NCBI RefSeq assembly: GCF_004330295.1
Contig: NZ_SJOJ01000004.1
Coordinates: forward strand, 124,001 to 188,000
Direction: 5' to 3'
Source: Rahnella victoriana
Lineage (GTDB): Bacteria > Pseudomonadota > Gammaproteobacteria > Enterobacterales > Enterobacteriaceae
DNA: 64,000 nt
Shown: piece after piece, positions 29,176 through 38,664 of the stretch
How positions within the stretch are numbered: the first letter of the stretch is position 1
How the letters are laid out: each line of letters begins with the position of its first letter
Notes under the pieces: generated by a model
Seen by the model: only the letters and a program-made list of their open reading frames with translations
What the model was told of the DNA's origin: nothing
Database searches by the model: none
Position numbers and translations under genes: made by a program

Positions 29176-31350
29176 ATGGCGCTTTCCCCCGCAGTTAAAA
29201 ATCAGATAAGCCAGTGGTACAAAGCCCTGCAACAGCAAATCCCGGACTTCATTTCCCGCGCTCCGCAACGTCAGATGATTGCCGAGGTGGCGAAAGCGTT
29301 CTCGGGGGATTCCGCACGGCATCTGGCCATCGAGGCGCCCACCGGCGTCGGGAAAACGCTGTCTTATCTCATTCCTGGCATTGCCGTCAGTCGCGAAGAA
29401 GAAAAGCCGCTGATCGTCAGCACCGCCAACGTGGCGTTGCAGGATCAGATTTACAGCAAAGATTTACCGCTGCTGAAAAAAATCATTCCCGATCTGAAAT
29501 TCACCGGCGCGTTCGGGCGTGGCCGTTATGTCTGCCCGCGTAATCTGGCGGCGATGAGTAATGAAAATGCACAGGGCGATCTCGGGTTATTTCTCGGCGA
29601 TGAACTGGCGCCCTCGAGCGGTGAAGAACAAAAGTTCTGTAAAACGCTGGAAACCGCGCTTTCCCGTTACGAATGGGACGGACTGCGCGATCACTATCAG
29701 AAAACGATCGACGATCCGCTGTGGATCAAAATCAGCACTGACAAAGCCAACTGCCTCAGCCGCAACTGTCACTATTTCCGCGAATGCCCGTATTTCGTGG
29801 CGCGCAAAGAGATTGAAAGCGCCGACGTGGTGGTGACCAACCACGCGCTGGTGATGGCCGCGCTGGAATCCGAATCGGTACTTCCGCCCGCGAAAGACTT
29901 GCTGCTGGTGCTCGACGAAGGCCATCATCTGCCGGAAGTGGCGCGCGATGCGCTGGAAGTCGATGCGGAAATTACCGCTGTGTGGAATCACCTGCAACTC
30001 GACAATTTTGTGCGTCAGATTGAGCAATGTCTGGCGCTGTTTACCCCGAAAAATCCGCCGCCGCTGACCAATGCTGAACGTCTGCACAATCATTGCGCTG
30101 AAATGCGCGAATTGCTGCTGCTGGTCGAGCAATCCGTCAGCCAGTATCTGCCGCCTGCGGAACCGGAAGCCGAATACCGTTTCGAACTGGGCGCCTTGCC
30201 GCCGGAACTGACTGAACAATGCAGCCGCCTGTTCAAGCTGACCGACGGCCTGCGCAGTCTGGCGGAATATATGGTGAATGATCTCAGCGAAAAGACCGGC
30301 AAACACGACATTATGCGGCTGCACCGCGCCATTTTGCACATGAGCCGGATGCAGGGTTATCTCGAAACCATGAGCAAACTGTGGCGGCTGGCGGCGCTGG
30401 ATAAAGCCTCGAACGCGCCGATCGGTAAATGGGTGACGCGTTCCTATTTCGATAACCAGACGCATCTGGTGTTTCACTGCGCCGGGATCCGCGTCAGTGA
30501 GCAGCTGGAAAAAATGCTCTGGCGTAAAGTGCCGCATGTGGTGATCACTTCCGCCACGCTGCGGTCGCTGAACAGTTTCTCGCGGTTGCAGGAAATGAGC
30601 GGGCTGACGGAAAAAGCCGGTGACCGTTTCGTCAGTCTGGATTCGCCGTTTAATCACGTCGAACAGGGCAAACTGGTCATTCCGCAAATGATCCACGAAC
30701 CGCTGATGGCTAACGAAGCGGCACATATTCAGGAAATGGCGGATTTTTTCCGCACCGAACTGGCGAAAGGCGGACACACTGGGCAACTGGTGCTGTTTGC
30801 CAGCAACCGCGCGCTACAGCAGTTTGTGTCCCTGCTGCCGGACCTGCGGCTGATGCTGCTGGTGCAGGGCGATCAGCCTCGCTACCGGCTGGTAGAAGAG
30901 CACCGCAAGCGGGTGGCGGCGGGCACGACCAGCGTGCTGGTGGGGCTGCAATCGTTCGCCGAGGGGTTAGATCTGAAAGGCGAACTGCTGACGCAGGTGC
31001 ATATTCATAAGATCGCGTTCCCCCCTATCGACAGTCCGGTTATTCTGACGGAAGGCGAATGGCTGAAAACACTGAAACGTTATCCGTTTGAAGTGCAGAG
31101 TTTGCCGAGTGCGTCATTCAATCTGATCCAGCAGGTCGGGCGGCTGATCCGCAGCCATGAATGCACCGGCGAAATCGTCATTTACGATAAACGTCTGCTG
31201 ACAAAAAACTATGGCGCACGCCTGCTGGCGGCGTTGCCGGTGTTCCCGATTGAGCAGCGTGAAATGCCCGCGCCCGGTTCGGTGAAACGCCCCGATATTC
31301 TTAACACCGCGAAGAAAGATCCGGTTCGTCGCCGTGCACGCAGACGATGA
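29176..31350 (+). CDS. dinG: DinG, Fe-S ATP-dependent 5'-3' DNA helicase
   Basis: XPD-like superfamily 2 helicase (724 aa) that unwinds R-loops, D-loops and forks during replication-transcription conflicts. I set the start at the ATG at 29176 (MALSPAVKNQISQWYKALQQ), which matches E. coli, instead of the upstream ATG at 29113. Walker A is EAPTGVGKT (about residues 53-61). The Fe-S cysteines are in RGRYVCPRN and CLSRNCHYFRECP. The DEAH-like box is VLDEGHH. Later motifs include ITSATLRSL and QQVGRLIRS. It is followed by ybiB 30 bases downstream, as in E. coli. Confidence 0.96.
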   Translation: MALSPAVKNQISQWYKALQQQIPDFISRAPQRQMIAEVAKAFSGDSARHLAIEAPTGVGKTLSYLIPGIAVSREEEKPLIVSTANVALQDQIYSKDLPLLKKIIPDLKFTGAFGRGRYVCPRNLAAMSNENAQGDLGLFLGDELAPSSGEEQKFCKTLETALSRYEWDGLRDHYQKTIDDPLWIKISTDKANCLSRNCHYFRECPYFVARKEIESADVVVTNHALVMAALESESVLPPAKDLLLVLDEGHHLPEVARDALEVDAEITAVWNHLQLDNFVRQIEQCLALFTPKNPPPLTNAERLHNHCAEMRELLLLVEQSVSQYLPPAEPEAEYRFELGALPPELTEQCSRLFKLTDGLRSLAEYMVNDLSEKTGKHDIMRLHRAILHMSRMQGYLETMSKLWRLAALDKASNAPIGKWVTRSYFDNQTHLVFHCAGIRVSEQLEKMLWRKVPHVVITSATLRSLNSFSRLQEMSGLTEKAGDRFVSLDSPFNHVEQGKLVIPQMIHEPLMANEAAHIQEMADFFRTELAKGGHTGQLVLFASNRALQQFVSLLPDLRLMLLVQGDQPRYRLVEEHRKRVAAGTTSVLVGLQSFAEGLDLKGELLTQVHIHKIAFPPIDSPVILTEGEWLKTLKRYPFEVQSLPSASFNLIQQVGRLIRSHECTGEIVIYDKRLLTKNYGARLLAALPVFPIEQREMPAPGSVKRPDILNTAKKDPVRRRARRR

Positions 31351-31380
31351 CTTTTTTCGGACAGACAAGGTAAGGCTACG

Positions 31381-32343
31381 ATGGATTACACCAAACTTAT
31401 CAAAGAAGTGGGGCGCGGAAAAAATCACGCCCGGGATCTGGATCGGGAACAATCGCACGCGCTGTATCGCGAGATGCTGGCAGGTGAAGTGCCGGATTTA
31501 CAGCTGGGGGCGCTGCTGATTGCGTTTCGTATTAAAGGCGAAGCGGAAGAAGAAATGCTGGGTTTTTATCAGGCGATAGAAGAAAGCGTCATGCGCCTGC
31601 AGGCCCCGACAGACCGTCCGCTGCCGGTGGTGATCCCCACCTATAACGGCGCGCGTAAACAGGCGAACCTGACGCCGCTGCTGGCCATCTTGCTCAGCCG
31701 TCTGGGGCTGCCGGTGCTGGTGCATGGCGTGGATGAAGATCCGACCCGGATCACCAGTGCCGAGATTTTCCGCGCGCTGGGTATACCCGCCACACAAAAC
31801 CAGCAGGAAGCGCAGCAGCAGCTGGATGCCGCCCGCGGACCGGTCTTTTTGCCGATCTCCGTGCTGTGTGCGCCCATTGAGAAACAGCTCGCCCTGCGCT
31901 GGCAGATGGGGGTTCGCAACAGCAGCCATACGCTGGCGAAACTGATCACACCGTTTACCGGTCAGGATTGCCTGCGCTTATCGAGCGTTTCGCACCCGGA
32001 ATATGTGCAGCGCGTTTCCTCGTTCTTCCGCCAGATCGATGGCCGCGCCTTACTGACGCAGGGCACCGAGGGCGAAGTGTATGCTAACCCGTCACGCTTC
32101 CCGCAGACGCACCTGATCGCCGCCGGAGTTCAGCAGGTGCTGGCAGAAAAAGAAGAGATTTTCGCCGCGGACGTGCCTGCCTCGAAAGACGTGGCGACCA
32201 CCGTCGAATACATCAATCAGTGTCTGAATGGCGGGCGCGCGATCCCGCAGGCGATCATCACGCAACTGGCGTGTTGTCTGGTGGCCGCAGAGGTTTGTGC
32301 CGATATGGCCGAGGCCAGAATGATTGTGGATCAGATATTTTAA
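31381..32343 (+). CDS. ybiB: YbiB, TrpD2-family nucleic-acid-binding protein
   Basis: Protein of 320 aa in the glycosyltransferase family 3 fold (TrpD2/YbiB). It resembles anthranilate phosphoribosyltransferase but is reported to bind nucleic acids rather than act in tryptophan synthesis. Visible features are the helical N-domain (MDYTKLIKEVGRGKNHARDL, LQLGALLIAFRIKGE) and the fold's glycine-rich region (VVIPTYNGARKQANLTP). It sits 30 bases after dinG, consistent with one transcript and with the DNA-damage link known for the E. coli pair. Confidence 0.9.
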   Translation: MDYTKLIKEVGRGKNHARDLDREQSHALYREMLAGEVPDLQLGALLIAFRIKGEAEEEMLGFYQAIEESVMRLQAPTDRPLPVVIPTYNGARKQANLTPLLAILLSRLGLPVLVHGVDEDPTRITSAEIFRALGIPATQNQQEAQQQLDAARGPVFLPISVLCAPIEKQLALRWQMGVRNSSHTLAKLITPFTGQDCLRLSSVSHPEYVQRVSSFFRQIDGRALLTQGTEGEVYANPSRFPQTHLIAAGVQQVLAEKEEIFAADVPASKDVATTVEYINQCLNGGRAIPQAIITQLACCLVAAEVCADMAEARMIVDQIF

Positions 32344-32654
32344 AAGCCGGGAATGAGCTAAGTTAGCTCCTCCCCCTGTGAAGGGGGTGGGGTATTAAGG
32401 TCAAAATCAGGCGTTTAAGTGTGCTTAAGCATGGGTTTCGCCTTTAATACTCCCTCCCGGCCTCTCCCTTCGCAGGGGGAGGAGTTAAAAAACTGCCTGT
32501 ATTCCTCTAAAAATCCTGCGTTTAAGTCCGGATCAGCTCCCCAAAATCTCCGTTACCCTGTTCAAAAGTGTGGTTAAAGGCTAAAATAAAGGAACTACGA
32601 AATCTATTCACTGATTTCATTCGTTTTTTTATAAAGTTTTATGGAGATTTAACT
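32344..32654. other. Intergenic region ybiB-yjdM (311 bp)
   Basis: Mostly occupied by REPIN-like copy 3 (32367-32484). The rest contains the yjdM promoter region, with AT-rich sequence just ahead of its GGAG site. No further gene is seen. Confidence 0.5.
32367..32484. repeat. REPIN-like intergenic element, copy 3 (decayed left arm)
   Basis: The right hairpin is CTCTCCCTTCGCAGGGGGAG. The left hairpin is shortened, with loop TGTGAA, and runs straight into GGGGTGGGGTATTAAGGTC. The middle keeps AGTGTGCTT, shared with copies 4 and 5. This is the one of only two full copies lying between tandem genes. Confidence 0.8.
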
Positions 32655-32996
32655 ATGGAAACGTTACCAGCTTGCCCGGCATGTCAATCTGAATTCACCT
32701 GGCAGGACGGCGAAATGCTTAACTGCCCTGAATGTGGACATGTCTGGTCGATGAACAGCGATGCAGCGGGTGAAGATGACACGCTGAAAGTGGTGGATGC
32801 CAATGGCAATCTGCTGGCGGATGGCGATTCTGTCACGGTGATCAAGGACCTGAAAGTCAAAGGCAGTTCTTCGATGCTGAAAATCGGCACCAAAGTGAAA
32901 GGCATTCGTTTAGTCGAAGGCGATCACAATATTGACTGCAAAATTGACGGTTTCGGCCAGATGAAACTCAAATCCGAGTTCGTTAAGAAAAACTGA
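32655..32996 (+). CDS. yjdM: YjdM (PhnA), zinc-ribbon protein
   Basis: Small cytoplasmic protein (113 aa). It has an N-terminal zinc ribbon ([10 protein letters not shown] ... NCPECGHVW, four cysteines) and a C-terminal PhnA domain ([39 protein letters not shown]). Despite the name phnA, it is not the phosphonoacetate hydrolase, and its role is unsettled. The start at 32655 follows GGAG by eight bases and is preferred over an in-frame upstream start at 32568. In E. coli the gene is far from dinG, so its place here is lineage-specific. Confidence 0.93.
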   Translation: METLPACPACQSEFTWQDGEMLNCPECGHVWSMNSDAAGEDDTLKVVDANGNLLADGDSVTVIKDLKVKGSSSMLKIGTKVKGIRLVEGDHNIDCKIDGFGQMKLKSEFVKKN

Positions 32997-33023
32997 TCTC
33001 CGCACGATCCTGCCTGACGTTCA

Positions 33024-33056
33024 AAAGCGGTTCTGCCATATCGACATAACCGCTTT
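33024..33056 (+). terminator. Likely terminator after yjdM
   Basis: Nine-pair stem AAAGCGGTT / AACCGCTTT with a 15-base loop, 27 bases after the yjdM stop. The T-tract is short (TTTG), so efficiency is uncertain. Confidence 0.5.
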
Positions 33057-33108
33057 GCGAACATACACTCAATGCATAATCTCGTTAACTTTCAGCAGAG
33101 AAGAATGC

Positions 33109-34971
33109 ATGAAACAGGCTCAGGACTATTTTAACGCGCTCAATCGCGACTACCTCAACGTGCATCAGGACAAAGAGAATTTGTTCTGGCAACACTATAT
33201 GGGCACGGGTGATGAAAACGTCTCCGACGCATTCTCCGCTGCCGAAACCGCCTACAAACGCTTTATCGCCGAACCCTCCCGTCCGAAAGAAATCCGCGAT
33301 GCCATTGCCGCCGCAGAGAAAGAACCTGCCGGTGAAGCGCGTGATGCGTTGCTGCATGGCCTGCGCGGCTGGCTGAGTTTCTTCGACTGCAACGTGATTG
33401 AAGATCCACAAGCGCAGGCGCTGATGGATGAAATCATTCAGGCCGAATCCGTGCTGTTTGGTAAACGCAAACAGTACCGGATGACCCACATCAACAGCAA
33501 AGGCGAGCGCGTTAATGCCTCCCTCGGCGAGCTGCTGACCAATCAGGCCAATAACGAAAATGAAGCCTACCGCCGCAGTTCGCAAAATGCGTTGCGTGAA
33601 CTGGAAGAGTGGCTGCTGCATAACGGTTTGCCGCAACTGATCGGCCTGCGTAACCGTTTTGCGCGCCAGCTCGGTTACCGTAACTATTTCGATTATAAAG
33701 TGAATAAAACCGAGCGCATGACGCCGGAACAACTGTTCGCCATCCTTGACCGGTTTGAAGAGCAAACGCGGGAAAGCAACACGCGCAGCCTCAATGAACT
33801 GGTGGCGCGGGAAGGCGATGCCGCGCTGCTGCCGTGGAATATCCGCTTTGCCAGCGCCGGTGACGTGACCCGTCAGCTTGATCCGTATTTCCCGTTTGCC
33901 GATTCCCTGCGTCGCTGGATCGACAGCTTTAAGCGCCTGAATATCGGCTTTAACGGCGCAGAAATGCAGCTGGATTTACTGGTGCGCGAAGGCAAATACG
34001 AGAATGGTTTTATGCACGGGCCGGTGCCGCCGTTTTATGACAACGGCAAATGGGTGCCCGCGGTGATTAACTTCACCAGCCTGGCGAAACCGGATCAGAT
34101 TGGCAGCGGTGCGAGCGGCCTGAATACGCTGTTCCACGAAGGCGGTCACGCGGCGCATTTCGCCAATATCCGTCAGAACGCGCCTTGCTTCTCGCAGGAA
34201 TTCCCGCCGACCTCGATGGCTTACGCCGAAACCCAGTCGATGTTCTGCGACAGTTTGCTCGACGATGCCGACTGGCTGAAGCGTTATGCGAAAAATACCG
34301 CCGGAGAGCCGGTGCCGGATGAACTGATCCACGCCAGCATCGAAGCCCGTCAGCCGATGCGCTCTTTCAACGAGCGTCATATTCTGCTGGTGCCGTATTT
34401 TGAATGGCAGCTTTATCAGTGGCCGGATGAGAAACGCACGCCGGAAGCCATGATCGCGCTGGCGCGTGATGTCGAAACGCACATTTTAGGCGTGACCGGC
34501 AGCCCGCGCCCGACGCTGGCTATTCCGCATCTGCTTTCCATGGAATCCGCCTGTTCCTATCAGGGCTATCTGCTGGCGATGATGGCCGTAGAACAGACCC
34601 GCGCATTCTTCCTGAAACGCGACGGCTACCTGACCGATAACCCGGCCATTGGCCCGGATCTGGCGAAACATTACTGGACGCCGGGCAACAGCGTCAGTCA
34701 TGACGATACGTTGCGCAGCCTGACCGGTGAAGGCTTCAATCCGGATTATCTGGCGCAGGCCTGCAACCAGACGATTGAAGCCGCGTGGCAGGATGCAAAG
34801 CAGACGATCGAAAAGGCCTCCGCACGCGAGCAGCCGGCAGCCGATTTTGACCTGAATGTGCATATCCGGGTGGTGGACGGCAGTCTGATCCTCGCGGACA
34901 GCGCCGACGGTGATGATGCCATGTGTCAGGATTTTGCGGATTTCGTTGAGCAGAACTACGGAAGTAAATAG
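33109..34971 (+). CDS. M3-family zinc metallopeptidase (oligoendopeptidase-like)
   Basis: Cytoplasmic peptidase (620 aa) of the thimet/oligoendopeptidase F group, degrading short peptides. The zinc motif is FHEGGHAAHF, with HEGGH at residues 343-347. The third ligand glutamate is expected in the downstream helix (SMAYAETQSMFCDSL). The N-terminal helical half is long, as usual in M3. The ATG at 33109 (MKQAQDYFNALNRDYLNVHQ) follows AGAGAAG and fits better than the start at 33055. It is not PrlC, Dcp or PepF by position. No signal peptide. Monocistronic, with a strong terminator. Confidence 0.85.
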   Translation: MKQAQDYFNALNRDYLNVHQDKENLFWQHYMGTGDENVSDAFSAAETAYKRFIAEPSRPKEIRDAIAAAEKEPAGEARDALLHGLRGWLSFFDCNVIEDPQAQALMDEIIQAESVLFGKRKQYRMTHINSKGERVNASLGELLTNQANNENEAYRRSSQNALRELEEWLLHNGLPQLIGLRNRFARQLGYRNYFDYKVNKTERMTPEQLFAILDRFEEQTRESNTRSLNELVAREGDAALLPWNIRFASAGDVTRQLDPYFPFADSLRRWIDSFKRLNIGFNGAEMQLDLLVREGKYENGFMHGPVPPFYDNGKWVPAVINFTSLAKPDQIGSGASGLNTLFHEGGHAAHFANIRQNAPCFSQEFPPTSMAYAETQSMFCDSLLDDADWLKRYAKNTAGEPVPDELIHASIEARQPMRSFNERHILLVPYFEWQLYQWPDEKRTPEAMIALARDVETHILGVTGSPRPTLAIPHLLSMESACSYQGYLLAMMAVEQTRAFFLKRDGYLTDNPAIGPDLAKHYWTPGNSVSHDDTLRSLTGEGFNPDYLAQACNQTIEAAWQDAKQTIEKASAREQPAADFDLNVHIRVVDGSLILADSADGDDAMCQDFADFVEQNYGSK

Positions 34972-35000
34972 CGACGGCAGCGAATAACCGTCATTGATGA

Positions 35001-35040
35001 AAAAGCCACCGGCAGCGAACACTGTGCGGTGGCTTTTTTT
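35001..35040. terminator. Bidirectional terminator, M3 peptidase / flavin-reductase-like gene
   Basis: Stem AAAAGCCACCG / CGGTGGCTTTT with a T-run of seven on the right and A-run on the left. It serves both converging genes. Confidence 0.92.
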
Positions 35041-35057
35041 ATCGCAAGATTGTTAAC

Positions 35058-35687
35058 TCAGCGGGCGTCGGGGCGCGTCAGGTCGAAACGTAAGTCTTCG
35101 GAAATGGCGTAATACGCCGACGGGCCGCCCGCGCGTAAAACCGGCTCGGCGAGGGCGGTCTGATAAATCCCGTCCACCAGCAGATGTGGCGCGATATGCA
35201 CGGCGACCACTTCACCCAGCACCAGCCAGGTATCGATATCGCCGCCGGCGGCGGTTTTCAGCTGGATGCATTGCGTGAGTTTGCATTCAAAATTGACCGG
35301 ACTTTCCAGCACACGGTCGGCAGCCACCAGCGTGCCGGGTTGCGCGGTCAGTCCTGCAAATTCAAATTCATCCACGCCGCGCTCCAGAGAGGCCGAGCTT
35401 TCATTCATTTTGACCGCCAGCGAGCGGGTGGTCAGGTTCCAGACGAATTCGCCGGTTTCCACAATGTTTGCCACGCTGTCTTTCCAGCCGCTGCTGGCGA
35501 AACCGATGATCGGTGGCCGGTAATTGAAGCAGTTAAAGAAACTGTAGGGCGCGAGATTGCGTTGTCCGGCAGCATTGCGGGAGGAAATCCAGCCGATCGG
35601 GCGCGGGCCGACAATGGCGTTCAGCGGGTCATGGGGCAGGCCGTGGCCTTTTGTTGGTTCGTAGTAATAGCGATCATCAGCGGTCAT
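35058..35687 (-). CDS. Flavin-reductase-like (FMN-binding split barrel) protein
   Basis: Predicted FMN-binding protein (209 aa) of the DIM6/NTAB flavin reductase family. The N-terminal NAIVGPRPIGWISSRNAAGQRNLAPYSFF-type region (about residues 23-50) is the family's flavin-binding signature, followed by the split barrel (ETGEFVWNLTTRSLAVKMN). The start at 35687 is chosen because GAGG precedes it and the family motif begins soon after. Longer in-frame starts would run into the rlmF upstream region. Substrate and partner oxygenase unknown. Confidence 0.82.
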   Translation of the reverse strand: MTADDRYYYEPTKGHGLPHDPLNAIVGPRPIGWISSRNAAGQRNLAPYSFFNCFNYRPPIIGFASSGWKDSVANIVETGEFVWNLTTRSLAVKMNESSASLERGVDEFEFAGLTAQPGTLVAADRVLESPVNFECKLTQCIQLKTAAGGDIDTWLVLGEVVAVHIAPHLLVDGIYQTALAEPVLRAGGPSAYYAISEDLRFDLTRPDAR

Positions 35688-35893
35688 GATTTTCCTCAGC
35701 AAATAATTCATAAAGACTATGATTTGTACATTACCGGATTTCATCCCCCGTTGAGCGTTTTTATGTGCCCGTCTGCGACAGGATGCTTCCGGCAGGCGGC
35801 GGCGCTTTGTGGTATCTTGTGCGCCATTCATGAATATCCAACGCCTCATCGCATGTTTTATGCGTCGCGCACACCTTTCGGAGAGTCAATCAG

Positions 35894-36862
35894 GTGGAAA
35901 AAAAGAAAGTCTTCCCTCAGGAAAAAAGCGGTCTTCACCCGCGAAATCGTCATCGCAGCCGCTATGATTTCCCGGCCCTGATTGCCAGCAGCCCGGAACT
36001 GGCACCGTTCGTTACCGAAAACAAATGGGGCGATTTATCGGTAGATTTCGCCAATCCTCAGGCGGTAAAAGCCCTGAACCGTGCGTTGCTGCGCGACTGC
36101 TATCAGATTGAACACTGGGATATCCCGGCTGACTATCTGTGTCCGCCGATCCCGGGACGTGCCGATTACATTCACCATCTGGCCGATTTACTGGCCAGCA
36201 GCAACCAGGGCAATATTCCGCAGGGCAAAGACATTTCCGTGCTGGATATCGGCGTCGGCGCGAACTGTATTTACCCGATCATTGGCCTGCGCGAATATGG
36301 CTGGCGTTTCACAGCCAGCGAGATTGATGCGGTTTCTATGGCTGCGGCCAAAAAAATCGTGGCGACCAATCCGCTGCTGACCAATCAGGTGCGTTTCCGT
36401 TTACAGGCCAAACCGCAGCGCATTCTCGACACCATTATCCGTCACGATGAGCGTTACGACGCGGTGCTGTGTAATCCGCCATTCCACGCCTCTGCGGCGG
36501 ATGCGGCGTCCGGCAGTCAGCGCAAACGTCAGAACCTCGGTCTTGATCGTCGTGCAGGCACGGCTGAACTGAACTTCGGCGGTCAGCACAACGAATTGTG
36601 GTGTGAAGGCGGCGAAGAAGCCTTTGTGGTCCGCATGGCGGAAGAGAGTGCCGGTAAGGCGCAGAACTGTTTCTGGTACACCGTTCTGGTGTCCAAAAAA
36701 ACCACACTGCCGCTACTGTATGACGCGCTGAGTGAAGAGGGTGCCACCGATGTCCGCACCATCGAAATGGTGCATGGTAATAAGATCAGCCGCTTCGTCG
36801 CCTGGACTTTCCTGACTCCCTCGCAGCAAAAAAGCTGGGCAATCAAACGCTGGTCAGTTTGA
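35894..36862 (+). CDS. rlmF: RlmF, 23S rRNA adenine-1618 N6-methyltransferase
   Basis: SAM-dependent methyltransferase (322 aa; E. coli YbiN) that makes m6A1618 in 23S rRNA. The SAM-binding motif is SVLDIGVGANCIYPI (about residues 114-128). The catalytic N6-adenine motif is CNPPFHASA. A basic N-terminus (LHPRNRHRSRYDFPAL) is family-typical. It starts with GTG at 35894, eight bases after GGAGAG. The E. coli order ybiN-ybiO is interrupted here by the chemoreceptor gene. Confidence 0.95.
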   Translation: MEKKKVFPQEKSGLHPRNRHRSRYDFPALIASSPELAPFVTENKWGDLSVDFANPQAVKALNRALLRDCYQIEHWDIPADYLCPPIPGRADYIHHLADLLASSNQGNIPQGKDISVLDIGVGANCIYPIIGLREYGWRFTASEIDAVSMAAAKKIVATNPLLTNQVRFRLQAKPQRILDTIIRHDERYDAVLCNPPFHASAADAASGSQRKRQNLGLDRRAGTAELNFGGQHNELWCEGGEEAFVVRMAEESAGKAQNCFWYTVLVSKKTTLPLLYDALSEEGATDVRTIEMVHGNKISRFVAWTFLTPSQQKSWAIKRWSV

Positions 36863-37204
36863 TCACGGGGTGAATTGCCTTAGTCCAGCGCGTTCATCTG
36901 ACAGTGAACGCGCCGGAAAAAATAGTCCGGCATCCCCCTTTCTTTTTCAGTGGAATAAATTATGATTAATTCACTATAAGAAAGTTGATTAATTATCTGA
37001 GTAATGATTTTGCGCGTGACTTTATTTTTCACCGCATGCTGTTGTTTTTGTACGTTCCTGCCTGCAACCCACCCAGGGGTCATACTAATGTTACGCCGGT
37101 TATTATCAGCATTATTAATAACCTGTGAAACTTAGCACGTGTTTAATTCAGTTAATTGCCTTTTGTGCATTAATTCACGTTATCTGCCACAGGGTGTCTG
37201 TCCT
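36863..37204. other. Intergenic region rlmF-chemoreceptor (342 bp)
   Basis: A perfect 9-bp hairpin GCGCGTTCA / TGAACGCGC at 36888-36913 lies after rlmF but lacks a T-tract on the plus strand. The remainder is AT-rich and should carry the receptor gene's promoter. No RNA gene recognised. Confidence 0.5.
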
Positions 37205-38515
37205 ATGCAATTATTTTCTCATCAATTTAGTACGGCATGGCGTGATAAGTTCGCGGCTATCCAGCAGGCAGTCCCGATGATTGCCTTCTCGCCAGAGGGC
37301 GTGGTGCTTGAGGTCAACGATCTGTTTCTCAGCAGCATGGGTTACAGCAGAAACGAAGTGATAGGCCAGCCTCACCGGATGTTCTGTACCCCGGAATTTG
37401 TTGCCAGCGATGCGTATCGCCTGCACTGGGAGGGTTTACGGCAGGGGAAGTCCGTCAGTGGAAATATTAAACGTGTGCAAAAGAATGGAAACTTAATCTG
37501 GCTGGAAGCCACTTACATTCCGGTAAAAAATAAACAAGGCAAAGTCACTGAAATAATTAAAATTGCCAGTGATGTCTCCGAAAGAATTAACGAATCGCAC
37601 GAACACCAGGGAATTCTACAAGCACTTGAACGTTCTATGGCGCTGATTACTTTCACGCCTGATGGTCATGTCATTTCTGCAAACAATAACTTCATGAAAG
37701 TCATGGGGTATTCGTTGCAACAGATTAAAGGCCATTCCCACGCGATGTTTTGTCTTCCGCAATACCGTGACTCTCACGAATACCGCAATCACTGGCAGCG
37801 CCTGCGTAACGGCGAGTTTATTCTTGGCCGTTTTGAGCGGGTGAATGGCCGGGGTCAGTCCATCTGGCTGGAAGCCAGTTACAACCCGGTGATTGATGAC
37901 GACGGCAAAGTGGTGAAGGTTGTCAAAATCGCGCAGGACATCACGGCGCAGATGGATCAGCAGCGTCAGCAGGAAAGCATGATGACGCATGTGCATGAGT
38001 TGTCGCTGACCACCGATAAAACGGCGGCTGAAGGTGTGACCATCGTGCAGAAAGCGGTGGAAGATATGCAGGAAGTGGAAGCGCTGGCGCGCCGTACCTC
38101 TGAGATTATCGGGCAACTGGGACAGACCTCTGAACGTATTGGCGAAATGGTGGATACCATCCGCCGGATTTCATCCCAGACCAATCTGCTGGCCATCAAC
38201 GCGACGATTGAAGCGGCACATGCCGGAGAACAGGGCAGGGGATTCGCGGTGGTCGCCGGAGAAGTCCGCTCACTTGCCGATCAGTCCCGCAAAGCGGCGG
38301 TTGAGATTGATCAGCTGACCCAGAATATCCGCGACGGCGTCATGGCCGCCATCGACGGCATGGGCAACTGCGTTAACCGCGCAGGCGGCGGTGTCGCGCT
38401 GAGCCGCAATGCCGGTGATGTCATCAATCAGGTCAACCTCGGCATGCAGGATCTGGTGCGGATGATGGCGGAGTTTTCCGTTGTCGCGAGGGACCAGGGG
38501 CAGACGAGGCATTAG
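37205..38515 (+). CDS. Soluble PAS-PAS methyl-accepting chemotaxis-type receptor (BdlA-like)
   Basis: Cytoplasmic receptor (436 aa) with no transmembrane segment. Two tandem PAS domains occupy about residues 15-135 and 140-255. Each has the PAS/PAC pattern and a near-repeated core ([17 protein letters not shown] and [17 protein letters not shown], then [10 protein letters not shown]-type strands). A short MCP signalling domain follows, with the conserved tip [20 protein letters not shown] then [18 protein letters not shown]. There is no C-terminal CheR-tethering pentapeptide. The architecture equals Pseudomonas BdlA, a biofilm-dispersal regulator. The start at 37205 is preferred over 37139. 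Confidence 0.88.
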   Translation: MQLFSHQFSTAWRDKFAAIQQAVPMIAFSPEGVVLEVNDLFLSSMGYSRNEVIGQPHRMFCTPEFVASDAYRLHWEGLRQGKSVSGNIKRVQKNGNLIWLEATYIPVKNKQGKVTEIIKIASDVSERINESHEHQGILQALERSMALITFTPDGHVISANNNFMKVMGYSLQQIKGHSHAMFCLPQYRDSHEYRNHWQRLRNGEFILGRFERVNGRGQSIWLEASYNPVIDDDGKVVKVVKIAQDITAQMDQQRQQESMMTHVHELSLTTDKTAAEGVTIVQKAVEDMQEVEALARRTSEIIGQLGQTSERIGEMVDTIRRISSQTNLLAINATIEAAHAGEQGRGFAVVAGEVRSLADQSRKAAVEIDQLTQNIRDGVMAAIDGMGNCVNRAGGGVALSRNAGDVINQVNLGMQDLVRMMAEFSVVARDQGQTRH

Positions 38516-38526
38516 TTGTCGTTTTG

Positions 38527-38653
38527 CTCCCTCCCCTGCGAAGGGGAGGGTTGGGGTGGGGTATTAAGGTCAAAATCCGCCGTTAAAGTGTACTTTTACC
38601 AAGGCTTAATCTTTAAAACCTCCTCCCGGCCTCCCCCTTCGCAGGGGGAGGAG
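38527..38653. repeat. REPIN-like intergenic element, copy 4
   Basis: Left hairpin CCCTCCCCTGCGAAGGGGAG with arm TTGGGGTGGGGTATTAAGG; right inverted hairpin CCTCCCCCTTCGCAGGGGGA. Lies 11 bases after the chemoreceptor stop and 11 bases from the ybiO stop, between converging genes, where it replaces a normal terminator. Confidence 0.87.
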
Positions 38654-38664
38654 CAGGTCAAAAC

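Noticed and set aside
29587-30786. 399-codon minus-strand open frame opposite dinG
   Set aside because: Lies wholly inside dinG on the other strand, with no ribosome site or family similarity.
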